Assembly (NCBI GenBank): GCA_027315345.1 | Contig: DAHUYE010000085.1 | Location: 84,507-148,506 of the forward strand | DNA length: 64,000 nt | Reading direction: 5' to 3' | DNA from: Actinomycetota bacterium | Lineage (GTDB): Bacteria > Actinomycetota > Acidimicrobiia > Acidimicrobiales > JAJPHE01 | In this document: in pieces, positions 36,357 to 44,232 of the stretch | Numbering within the stretch: position 1 is the stretch's first letter | Layout of the letters: each line of letters starts with the position of its first letter | Position numbers and translations under genes: made by a program | The notes under the pieces: model-generated | What the model was told of the DNA's origin: nothing | The model's database searches: none | The model's input: only the letters and a program-made list of their open reading frames with translations

Positions 36357-36370
36357 CTCCTGTTGGAGGA
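36357..36370 (-). promoter_or_regulatory. nadA: hairpin covering the nadA ribosome site
   Basis: In the nadA mRNA CCTCC and the Shine-Dalgarno GGAGG pair across a 4-base loop (AACA), ten bases before the ATG. This could limit translation initiation. A second inverted repeat, CACCGG/CCGGTG (36446-36465), lies in the nadA-uvrC divergent region. Confidence 0.45.
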
Positions 36371-36511
36371 AGGCTCCGGACTACGGCCGGCGGGGACAGC
36401 CTGGTCGCCCATCCGCGGGGGTGTCGGCCCCGGAGCTGAATATGTCACCGGTCACCAGGCCGGTGTGAGGACAGTGTACGCCACCGGCGCCGGCCGCGGC
36501 AGAGTAGGAGC

Positions 36512-38377
36512 GTGGTGAAGCGTCCGCCGGCCGGGACCATCCCCGACGCCCCCGGCTCCTACCAGTTCAAAGACGCCGAGGGCCGGGTCATCTACGTGGG
36601 CAAGGCCCGGTCCCTGCGCCAGCGTCTCTCCAACTACTTCCAGAATCCTGCGGCCATGCCGGCCCGGACCGCCCAGATGGTGGCGGCGGCCGAGAGCGTC
36701 GAGTGGATCCAGGTCCGCAATGACGTCGAGGCCCTCATGCTGGAGCACAACCTGATCAAGGAGCACCGCCCCCGGTTCAACGTGCGGCTCCGGGACGATA
36801 AGAGCTACCCCTTCCTGTCCATCACCCTGGACGACGAGTGGCCCCGGGCCATGGTCATGCGGGGTCAGAAACGCAAGGGGGTCCGCTACTTCGGCCCCTA
36901 CGCCCACGCCTACGCCATCCGGGAGACCCTGGACCTGCTGCTGCGCTCATTCCCCATCCGGACCTGCTCGGACAACAAGCTGGCCCGCCACCAGCGCAGC
37001 GGACGGCCCTGCCTCCTGTTCCACATCGAGCGATGCAGCGGCCCCTGTGTCGGGGAGGTGGCCCGGGAGGACTACGACCGGCTGGTGGGGGAGTTGATCG
37101 ACTTCCTGGACGGGAGCACCGAGCCGGTGATCCGCCGCCTGGAGACGGCCATGGCCGAGGCCGCCGGCGCCCTGGAGTTCGAGCGGGCCGCCCGGCTCCG
37201 GGACCGGCTCACCAGCGTGCGCAAGGCCATCGAGCGCCAGCAGATGGTGACCGAGCGCAGCGAGGACCTTGACGTGGTCGGCCTGGCCGAGGACGATCTG
37301 GAGGCGGCCGTGCAGATCTTCTTCGTCCGCCGGGGCCGGGTGGTCGGCCGGAAGGGGTTCGTGCTCGACAAGGTCGAGGACCTGACCCGTCCCCAGCTGG
37401 TGGCCAACGTGCTCGAGCAGCTCTACGGGGAGCCCATCCTGGACATCCCCAAGGAGGTCCTGGTCCCGGACCTGCCGGAGGACCCCGATCTCTACACCGA
37501 GTTCCTGTCCGAGATGAAGGGGAGCCAGGTGGCGGTCCGGGTTCCCCAGCGGGGCGACAAGCGCAGCCTGCAGGAGACGGTCACCCGCAACGCCACCGAG
37601 GAGTTCACCCGCCACCGGCTCCGGCGCTCCGCCGACCACAACGCCCGGGCCCGGGCCCTGACCGCCCTCCAGGATGCCCTGGGCCTGCCCGAGGCCCCCC
37701 TGCGGATCGAGTGCTTCGATATGAGCCACCTGCAGGGCAGCGACTACGTCGGATCCATGGTCGTCATGGAGGACGGCCTACCCAAGAAGTCCGACTACCG
37801 GCGCTTCAAGGTCCAAAGCGTCCCCGGAAACGATGATTATGCGGCCATGGAGGAGGTCCTGACCCGTCGTCTCAACGCCCTCCTGGCCGAGAGGGACCGG
37901 CCGGTCTCGGACCGGCCCCGGCGATTCTCCTATCCCCCCCAGCTCCTGCTGGTCGATGGCGGCCGGGGCCAACTCAACGTGGCCGTCCGGGTCCTGGAGG
38001 AGCTGGGCCTGGAAGAGGAGATCCCGGTGGCCGGTCTGGCCAAGCAGTTCGAGGAGGTCTTCCTGCCCGGACGGGCCGACCCGGTGCGAATCCCCCGCCA
38101 GTCCGAGGCCCTCTACCTCCTCCAGCAGGTCCGGGACGAGGCCCACCGCTTCGCCATCACCTATCACCGTCAGCTGCGGGACAAGCGGATGACGAAGAGC
38201 GTGCTCGACGACATCCCCGGCCTGGGGCCGACCCGCCGGGCCCGCCTGGTCAAGGAGCTGGGCGGGGTTAAAGCCGTCCGCCAGGCCGACGTGGTCAGTC
38301 TGAAGGCGCTGCCCTGGCTGCCCGACCCGGTGGCCGACGCCGTCCACGCCAAGATTCACGGGCCGGCCGGTGGCTGA
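36512..38377 (+). CDS. uvrC: excinuclease ABC subunit C
   Basis: Makes both incisions in excision repair. 621 residues: GIY-YIG nuclease at the N-terminus (PGSYQFKDAEGRVIYVGKA), a Cys cluster (CSDN...CLLFHIERCSGPCVG), the UVR motif LEFERAARLRDRL, the RNase-H-like second nuclease with RIECFDMSHLQGSDYVGSMV and LLVDGGRGQL, and a helix-hairpin-helix tail (DIPGLGPTRRARLVKELGG). Two adjacent GTGs (36512, 36515) follow AGGAG; either may start. It heads the uvrC-rapZ-yvcK block. Confidence 0.97.
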   Translation: MVKRPPAGTIPDAPGSYQFKDAEGRVIYVGKARSLRQRLSNYFQNPAAMPARTAQMVAAAESVEWIQVRNDVEALMLEHNLIKEHRPRFNVRLRDDKSYPFLSITLDDEWPRAMVMRGQKRKGVRYFGPYAHAYAIRETLDLLLRSFPIRTCSDNKLARHQRSGRPCLLFHIERCSGPCVGEVAREDYDRLVGELIDFLDGSTEPVIRRLETAMAEAAGALEFERAARLRDRLTSVRKAIERQQMVTERSEDLDVVGLAEDDLEAAVQIFFVRRGRVVGRKGFVLDKVEDLTRPQLVANVLEQLYGEPILDIPKEVLVPDLPEDPDLYTEFLSEMKGSQVAVRVPQRGDKRSLQETVTRNATEEFTRHRLRRSADHNARARALTALQDALGLPEAPLRIECFDMSHLQGSDYVGSMVVMEDGLPKKSDYRRFKVQSVPGNDDYAAMEEVLTRRLNALLAERDRPVSDRPRRFSYPPQLLLVDGGRGQLNVAVRVLEELGLEEEIPVAGLAKQFEEVFLPGRADPVRIPRQSEALYLLQQVRDEAHRFAITYHRQLRDKRMTKSVLDDIPGLGPTRRARLVKELGGVKAVRQADVVSLKALPWLPDPVADAVHAKIHGPAGG

Positions 38378-39140
38378 GGACGCCTCCGGCCCGGGGGAGG
38401 ACCGGGCCCTCTGGGAGAGCCACGCCGGGTGGTGGCAGAAGAATTTCACCGATGGCGCCGACGCCGAGTATGAGGAGCAGATTCTTCCCCTGGCCGCCGG
38501 GGCCCTGGCCGGGGCCCGCCGGATCCTCGACATCGGGACGGGGGAGGGCCAGGTGGCCCGCCTGGCGGCTGCGGCCGGCTCCTGGGTGGCCGGGCTGGAC
38601 CCGTCCGAGGCCCAGCTGGTGGTGGCGGCCCGGCGCTCGGGCGGCCCCGCCTATCTGCGGGGCGAGGCCGGGCGGCTCCCCTTTGGGGACGGTGCCTTCG
38701 ATGCGGCCGTGGCCTGCCTGGTCTTCGAGCACATCGAGGACGCCGCCGGGGCCCTGGCCGAGGTGGCCCGGGTGCTGGCGCCGGGGGGTCGCTTCGTCTT
38801 CTTCCTCAATCACCCCCTCCTGCAGACCCCCGGCAGCGGCTGGATCGATGACCGGATCCTGGAGGAGCAGTACTGGCGGATCGGGCCCTATCTGAGCGTG
38901 GACCGGACCATGGAGGAAGTGGACAAGGGGATCTTCATCCCCTTCGTCCACCGCCCCCTGTCCCACTACGTCAACGCCATGACCGGGGCCGGGCTGTGGA
39001 TCACCCGGATGGAGGAGCCGGCCCCTCCGCCGGGCTTCCTGGCCCGGGCCGAGGAGTACTCGGCCGCGGCCAGCATCCCCCGGCTGCTGATGCTGGTCGC
39101 CATCCGGCCCGGCGGACCTGGGACAATGGGCGGGCAATGA
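38370..39140 (+). CDS. SAM-dependent methyltransferase in the uvrC-rapZ block
   Basis: A 256-residue class I methyltransferase with motif I RILDIGTGEGQVARLA, acidic VAGLDPSE, and AVACLVFEHIEDAAGALAEV followed by LAPGGRFVFFLN (methyltransferase type 11 pattern). The GTG overlaps the uvrC stop by eight bases and its own stop overlaps the rapZ start, so it is a full member of this operon. The equivalent place in mycobacteria has no such gene. Substrate unknown. Confidence 0.85.
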   Translation: MAEDASGPGEDRALWESHAGWWQKNFTDGADAEYEEQILPLAAGALAGARRILDIGTGEGQVARLAAAAGSWVAGLDPSEAQLVVAARRSGGPAYLRGEAGRLPFGDGAFDAAVACLVFEHIEDAAGALAEVARVLAPGGRFVFFLNHPLLQTPGSGWIDDRILEEQYWRIGPYLSVDRTMEEVDKGIFIPFVHRPLSHYVNAMTGAGLWITRMEEPAPPPGFLARAEEYSAAASIPRLLMLVAIRPGGPGTMGGQ

Positions 39141-39994
39141 TCGACTTCGTGGTGGTGGCCGGCCTGTCCGGGGCCGGCCGGTCGACGGCGGCGGCCACCC
39201 TCGAGGACCTGGGCTGGTTCGTCATCGACAATCTCCCGCCCAGCCTGATGGGGAAGGTGGCCGAACTGGTGGGCACCTCCGGCTCGGAAACGGAAAAGGT
39301 CGCCCTCGTCATCGGCCGGGGCGGTGGAGAGGAATACGTCGAGGACGTCAGCCCCGCCCTCCAGTCCCTGCGCTCCACGGGCAATCGGGTCCGGGTCCTG
39401 TTCCTGGAGGCGGCCGACGACGTCCTGATCCAGCGCTTCGAAGGCACCCGGCGCCGTCACCCCCTGGCCGCCGAAGGAGTGGTCGAGTCCATCGCCCGGG
39501 AGCGGACCCTGCTCGAGCCCATCCGGACCGAGGCCGACCTGCTCATCGACACCAGCGAGCTCAACGTCCACCAACTCCGGGACCGGCTGGTCGTGCTCTT
39601 CGAGCGGGGCGATCCCTCCGCCGCCATGCAGACCCAGGTGGTCTCCTTCGGCTTCAAGTACGGAATCCCCCGGGACGTCGATCTGGTCTTCGACTGCCGG
39701 TTCCTGCCCAACCCCCACTGGGTAGAGGAACTCCGACCACAGTCCGGACTCGAGGCGCCGGTGCGCGAATACGTCATGAACCAGCCCGAGACGGGCGCCT
39801 TCCTGGAGAGGCTGGAGTCCCTGATGGAGCTGCTCCTGCCCGCCTACGTGAAGGAGGGCAAGACCTACCTGTCGGTGGCCATGGGCTGCACCGGGGGCCA
39901 TCACCGCTCTGTCGTCCTGGCCGAGGAGATGGGCGCCATCCTGCGCCGTCACGGCTTCGACCCCGCCGTCAGCCACCGGGACATCGAGCGGTGA
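39137..39994 (+). CDS. rapZ: RapZ-family nucleotide-binding protein
   Basis: A P-loop regulator; the E. coli homologue controls glucosamine-6-phosphate synthase mRNA and binds its metabolite, while the actinobacterial role is less clear. Of 285 residues, the Walker A-like AGLSGAGRST (8-17) has Arg where Lys is usual, as known in actinobacterial members. The C-terminal domain carries LSVAMGCTGGHHRSV, the family signature. ATGA overlap at 39137-39140 fixes the start; a longer frame to 38996 lies inside the methyltransferase gene. Confidence 0.93.
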   Translation: MIDFVVVAGLSGAGRSTAAATLEDLGWFVIDNLPPSLMGKVAELVGTSGSETEKVALVIGRGGGEEYVEDVSPALQSLRSTGNRVRVLFLEAADDVLIQRFEGTRRRHPLAAEGVVESIARERTLLEPIRTEADLLIDTSELNVHQLRDRLVVLFERGDPSAAMQTQVVSFGFKYGIPRDVDLVFDCRFLPNPHWVEELRPQSGLEAPVREYVMNQPETGAFLERLESLMELLLPAYVKEGKTYLSVAMGCTGGHHRSVVLAEEMGAILRRHGFDPAVSHRDIER

Positions 39995-40896
39995 GCGAGC
40001 CCAGGGACACGGGACCGACCGGCCTGCATCCGGCCGGCCCGGCCGTGGCCGCCCTGGGCGGCGGTCACGGCTTGTCCGCCACCCTGCGGGCGGCCCGGCG
40101 CTACGCCCGGCGGATCACGGCGGTGGTGTCGGTGGCCGATGACGGCGGCTCCAGCGGGCGGCTGCGGGACGCCTTCGGGATCATCGCCCCCGGTGACCTG
40201 CGCAAGTGCCTGGTGGCCCTGGGCGAGCCGGATGGCGTCTGGTCCCGGGTGATGGAGCACCGCTTCAGCGCCGGGGAGCTGGAGGGGCACTCCCTGGGCA
40301 ACCTGGTCCTGGCCGGCCTGGCCGAGGTCACCGGGGACTTCGCCCAGGCCCTGGAGGCGGCCGGGGCCCTGGTCCGGGCCGTGGGTCGGATCGTGCCGGC
40401 CACCGAGGGCCCGGTCACCCTCAAGGGGGTGTCCGACCTGGGGGAGGTGCACGGCCAGGCGGCCGTGGCCCGGGCCGGGCGCATCCACACCGTCTTGGTG
40501 GTTCCCCCCGACGCCCCCGCCTCCCGCCGGGCGGTGGAGGCCATTCTCCAGGCCGACCAGGTCGTACTGGGGCCCGGTTCGCTCTACACCAGCGTCCTGG
40601 CCGTGGCGGCCGTGCCGGACATCGGGGAGGCCCTGGCCCGCTCCCGGGCTTTAAAGGTCTACGTGTGCAATCTGCGTCCTCAGCTCCCGGAGACGGACGG
40701 TTACCAACTCGGTGATCACCTGGCCGCCCTGGCCGCCCACGGCGTGGTCCCCGACGTGGTCGTCTACGACCCCAGATGGATGGGTACCCCGGCCGACCCG
40801 CCGGCCCGGCTCATCCAGGCGGCGGTGGGTTCCGAGGACGGCACCGTCCACGACCCGGGCAGACTGGCAGCCGTCCTGGCCGATCTGGTGGGATGA
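39991..40896 (+). CDS. yvcK: YvcK/CofD-family protein (gluconeogenesis/cell-shape factor)
   Basis: Binds UDP-GlcNAc in Bacillus and Mycobacterium and is needed for growth on gluconeogenic carbon and for normal wall synthesis. The 301-residue Rossmann-type protein opens with VAALGGGHGLSATLRAARR, then VVSVADDGGSSGRLR and HSLGNLVLAGL, with LGPGSLYTSVL near the C-terminus. GTGA overlap with rapZ. In most Actinobacteria whiA follows; here gap follows directly. Confidence 0.93.
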   Translation: MSEPRDTGPTGLHPAGPAVAALGGGHGLSATLRAARRYARRITAVVSVADDGGSSGRLRDAFGIIAPGDLRKCLVALGEPDGVWSRVMEHRFSAGELEGHSLGNLVLAGLAEVTGDFAQALEAAGALVRAVGRIVPATEGPVTLKGVSDLGEVHGQAAVARAGRIHTVLVVPPDAPASRRAVEAILQADQVVLGPGSLYTSVLAVAAVPDIGEALARSRALKVYVCNLRPQLPETDGYQLGDHLAALAAHGVVPDVVVYDPRWMGTPADPPARLIQAAVGSEDGTVHDPGRLAAVLADLVG

Positions 40897-40921
40897 GTCG
40901 CGTGCAGGAAAGGGGCATGGA

Positions 40922-41953
40922 GTGACAACCAGGGTCGGTATCAACGGCTTCGGCCGGATCGGTCGCAACTTCCTGCGGGCGGTGCTGCGCTCCGGGGCCC
41001 CGGTGGAGGTGGTCGCCTTCAACGAGCCCATGACCTCCGCCGAGGTCAGCGCTCAGCTGCTCAAGTACGACTCCACCCATGGCCGCCTCCACCTGCCGGT
41101 CGTACTGAACGGAACCAGCCTGTCGGTCGGGGGCCGGGAGATCCAGGTGCTGAGCGAACGGGACCCCAAGGCCCTGCCCTGGTCGGATCTGGGGGTAGAC
41201 GTCGTCATCGAGTCCACCGGCGTGTTCACCGACGGCCAGAAGGCCGCCGCCCACTTGGAGGCGGGGGCATCCAAGGTCATCATCTCCGCACCGGCTACGA
41301 ACGTGGATGCCACTTTCGTCGTCGGGGTGAACGACTCCGATTATGACCCGGCCCGCCACCACGTGATCTCCAACGCCTCGTGCACGACCAACTGCTTCGT
41401 GCCCATGGTCAAGGTCCTGGACGACGCCTTCGGGGTCCGCCGGGGCCTGATGACCACCGTCCACGCCTACACCAACGACCAGAACCTCCTCGATCTGGCC
41501 CACAAGGACCCCCGCCGGGCCCGGGCCGCGGCCGTCAACATCGTGCCCACCTCGACCGGGGCGGCCCGGGCCACCAGCCTGGTGATGGAGGCCATGAAGG
41601 GCCGCCTCGACGGCTATTCGCTCCGGGTCCCGGTGCAGAGCGGGTCCATCACCGACTTCACCGCCGTGGTCGAGGCCCGCCCGGATAAGGATGCCGTCAA
41701 CGCCGCCTTCCACGCCGCCGCCGCCGAGGGCCCGTTGTCCAGTGTGCTGGTCTACACCGAGGACCCGATCGTCTCCTCCGATGTGGTCGGGGCGGCCGCC
41801 TCGTGCACCTTCGACTCCCTGCTGACCATGACCATGGACCTGGACGACTCAACCAGTCTGGTCAAGGTCTTCGGCTGGTATGACAATGAGTGGGGGTACT
41901 CGAACCGCCTGGTCGACCTGGCCGGCATCGTCTCCCGCTCTGCCGGCGCCTGA
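40922..41953 (+). CDS. gap: glyceraldehyde-3-phosphate dehydrogenase, type I
   Basis: NAD-linked oxidation of glyceraldehyde-3-phosphate in glycolysis. 343 residues: NAD fold VGINGFGRIGRNFLRA, catalytic Cys154 in SNASCTTNC and His181 in TVHAYTNDQ, phosphate sites in STGAARA and WYDNEWGYSNR. The residue after strand two is Asn34-Glu35 rather than the usual Asp. GTG at 40922 follows AGGAAAGG. It begins a gap-pgk-tpiA-secG run with gaps of 3-30 bp. Confidence 0.97.
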   Translation: MTTRVGINGFGRIGRNFLRAVLRSGAPVEVVAFNEPMTSAEVSAQLLKYDSTHGRLHLPVVLNGTSLSVGGREIQVLSERDPKALPWSDLGVDVVIESTGVFTDGQKAAAHLEAGASKVIISAPATNVDATFVVGVNDSDYDPARHHVISNASCTTNCFVPMVKVLDDAFGVRRGLMTTVHAYTNDQNLLDLAHKDPRRARAAAVNIVPTSTGAARATSLVMEAMKGRLDGYSLRVPVQSGSITDFTAVVEARPDKDAVNAAFHAAAAEGPLSSVLVYTEDPIVSSDVVGAAASCTFDSLLTMTMDLDDSTSLVKVFGWYDNEWGYSNRLVDLAGIVSRSAGA

Positions 41954-41956
41954 TCG

Positions 41957-43057
41957 GTGGTCGCCCCGGTACCGGCGCTGGAGGACCTGCCCGATCCCAG
42001 CGGCAAACGGGTGCTGGTCCGGACCGACTTCAACGTCCCGATGTCCGAGGGTCGCATCGATGACGACCGGCGCATCCGGGCGGCCATTCCCACCCTGACC
42101 TGGCTGATGGAGGCCGGAGCCGAGGTGACGGCCTGTTCCCATCTGGGCCGGCCCAAAGGGCAGGCCGATCCCCGGTACTCCATGGAGCCGGTGCGCCGGC
42201 GCCTCGACGAGCTCGTCCCGGGAGTGACGCTGTTGGAGAACCTGCGCTTCGACCCGGGAGAAGAAGCCAATGACCCAGCCTTCGTGGACCGGCTGGTGGA
42301 GGGCCAGGACCTCTTCGTCAACGACGCCTTCGGCGCCGCCCACCGGGCCCACGCCTCCATCGTGGGGCCCCCGGCCCGGCTGCCCTCGGCGGCCGGCCGG
42401 CTGCTGGCCCGGGAGGTCGAGGTCATGGGCGGCCTGCTGGAGAGCCCGGTCCGGCCCTTCCTGGCCATCCTCGGGGGGGCCAAGGTCAGCGACAAGCTCG
42501 GGGTGATCCGCAGCCTCATGGAGAAGGTGGACGCCGTGGTCGTGGGCGGCGGAATGTGCTTCACCTTCCTGGTGGCCCTGGGTCACGAGGTGGGCGACTC
42601 CCTGGTGGAGCCGGACCAGGTGGAGGCCTGCCGGGAGCTGCTCGACGCCGGCCGCCGGTTGGTGCTGCCCACCGACATCGTGGCCGAGAGTCCCACCGGG
42701 GAGATCCGTCAGTTCGGCCGCAGCCTGCCCGAGGGCTGGAAGGGACTCGATATCGGTCCTGGCACCGCCGCCGAGTTCATCGATGAGATCTCCTCCTCCC
42801 GGACGATCCTTTGGAACGGGCCCATGGGACGATTCGAGGACGACCGTTTCGCGGCCGGGACCAGAGCCGTGGCCGAGGCCATGGCCGAGTCGAGGGGCTA
42901 CACCGTGGTCGGGGGCGGGGACTCGGGGGCGGCCCTGGAGCACCTGGGCCTGGCCGATCGAATCGACTTCGTCTCCACCGGGGGCGGGGCCTGCCTCGAG
43001 CTGCTGGAGTTCGGGGACCTGCCCGGGCTGGTGGCCCTGCGCCAGGGCCGGAGCTAG
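41957..43057 (+). CDS. pgk: phosphoglycerate kinase
   Basis: Transfers phosphate from 1,3-bisphosphoglycerate to ADP. At 366 residues it is shorter than the usual 385-415 but has the needed parts: RVLVRTDFNVPM, HLGRPKG, LLENLRFDPGEE, DAFGAAHRAHAS, GGAKVSDKLGVI, the nucleotide-binding LWNGPMGRFE and VVGGGDSGAAL, and the C-terminal FVSTGGGACLELL. The shortening comes from loops. GTG at 41957, three bases after the gap stop. Confidence 0.96.
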   Translation: MVAPVPALEDLPDPSGKRVLVRTDFNVPMSEGRIDDDRRIRAAIPTLTWLMEAGAEVTACSHLGRPKGQADPRYSMEPVRRRLDELVPGVTLLENLRFDPGEEANDPAFVDRLVEGQDLFVNDAFGAAHRAHASIVGPPARLPSAAGRLLAREVEVMGGLLESPVRPFLAILGGAKVSDKLGVIRSLMEKVDAVVVGGGMCFTFLVALGHEVGDSLVEPDQVEACRELLDAGRRLVLPTDIVAESPTGEIRQFGRSLPEGWKGLDIGPGTAAEFIDEISSSRTILWNGPMGRFEDDRFAAGTRAVAEAMAESRGYTVVGGGDSGAALEHLGLADRIDFVSTGGGACLELLEFGDLPGLVALRQGRS

Positions 43058-43060
43058 CCG

Positions 43061-43843
43061 GTGCCCGAACCGGCCCGCCGGCCCCTCATCAGCGGAAACT
43101 GGAAGATGAACATCAACCACCTGGAGACCATCCAGGTGGTCCAGAAGCTGGCCTACCGCCTGACCCCGGCCGACACCGGAGCGGCCGACGTATCCATCCA
43201 CCCACCCTTCACCAGCCTCCGCTCGGCCCAGACGGTCATCGACTCGGACGAACTGCCCATCTCCCTGGGCGCCCAGAACTGCCACTGGGAGGCCTCCGGG
43301 GCCTTCACCGGGGAGATCAGCCCGGTCATGCTGGCCAAGCTCAACGTGCGCTACGTGATCGTGGGCCATTCCGAACGGCGCCAGATGATGGGGGAGGACG
43401 ACGTCATGGTCTCCCGCAAGGCGGGGGCGGTCTTCGCCAACGGCATGGTGCCCATCGTCTGTGTTGGCGAGACCCTGGATGAGAGGGAGGCGGGCACCAC
43501 CGCCGCTGTGGTCTCCGGTCAGGTGGCGGCCAGCCTGGACGGCCTGTCCCCGGCCCAGGTCGGGGCCATGGTCCTGGCCTACGAGCCCATCTGGGCCATC
43601 GGAACCGGCCGGAACGCCACGCCGGAGGACGCCCAGGAGGTGGCCGGGATCATCCGGGCCCTCATCGGGGAGCGCTGGGGGGCACCGGCGGCGGCCACGG
43701 TCCGTCTCCAGTACGGCGGCTCGGTCCGCCCCGACAACGCCGCCGAGCTACTGGCCGCCCCGGATGTGGACGGCGCCCTGGTCGGGGGGGCCAGCCTGGA
43801 TCCGGACGGCCTGGCCGCAATTGTGGCGGCCATCTCCCAATAG
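43061..43843 (+). CDS. tpiA: triosephosphate isomerase
   Basis: Interconverts dihydroxyacetone phosphate and glyceraldehyde-3-phosphate. The 260-residue barrel has Lys15 (GNWKMN), His103 (VGHSERR) and the catalytic Glu175 in AYEPIWAIGTG, with the phosphate loop QYGGSV and GALVGGASL. GTG at 43061, just after the pgk stop. Confidence 0.97.
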   Translation: MPEPARRPLISGNWKMNINHLETIQVVQKLAYRLTPADTGAADVSIHPPFTSLRSAQTVIDSDELPISLGAQNCHWEASGAFTGEISPVMLAKLNVRYVIVGHSERRQMMGEDDVMVSRKAGAVFANGMVPIVCVGETLDEREAGTTAAVVSGQVAASLDGLSPAQVGAMVLAYEPIWAIGTGRNATPEDAQEVAGIIRALIGERWGAPAAATVRLQYGGSVRPDNAAELLAAPDVDGALVGGASLDPDGLAAIVAAISQ

Positions 43844-43873
43844 GCCCATCCGGGGCCGGTTACAATCCTGCCC

Positions 43874-44101
43874 TTGCTCACCCTCCTCGTGGTCATACTC
43901 CACGTCATCGTCTCCGGGCTCTTGGTCCTGCTGATCCTCCTGCACAGCGGGCGGGGGGGCGGCCTCTCGGACATGTTCGGCGGAGCCGGCTCGGTGGCCG
44001 CCGGTTCCACGGTGGTGGAGCGCAATCTGGACCGCATCACCGTGGCCGCGGCCGTGATCTTCGCCTTCACCACGGTGACGCTGGCCATGCGTCTGAGCTG
44101 A
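43874..44101 (+). CDS. secG: preprotein translocase subunit SecG
   Basis: Small helper of the SecYE channel. The 75-residue protein has two membrane helices (about 3-22 and 55-73) joined by SGRGGGLSDMFGGAGSVAAGST, the SecG loop. TTG at 43874 is used because the preceding bases lack an in-frame alternative; TACAAT at 43861-43866 lies seven bases before it, so the mRNA may be leaderless. Gene order tpiA-secG is conserved in Actinobacteria. Confidence 0.92.
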   Translation: MLTLLVVILHVIVSGLLVLLILLHSGRGGGLSDMFGGAGSVAAGSTVVERNLDRITVAAAVIFAFTTVTLAMRLS

Positions 44102-44171
44102 CCACCCCGCATCCGCTTCTAACTTTGGGGAGATGCTTCCCACGGGCGGGCAGCGCTGGTAGCTTGGCTTA

Positions 44172-44185
44172 CCCGCTTCGGCGGG
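44172..44185 (+). terminator. TTCG-loop hairpin after secG
   Basis: CCCGC-TTCG-GCGGG is a perfect stem with the very stable UUCG tetraloop, in the 131-bp gap between secG and the binding-protein gene. There is no T-run. It may end the glycolysis transcript or shape the leader of the next mRNA. Confidence 0.4.
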
Positions 44186-44232
44186 CCGATCGGCGAACTG
44201 GGCGACCCTACGGGGGCCCGAAAGGTGGTCAA

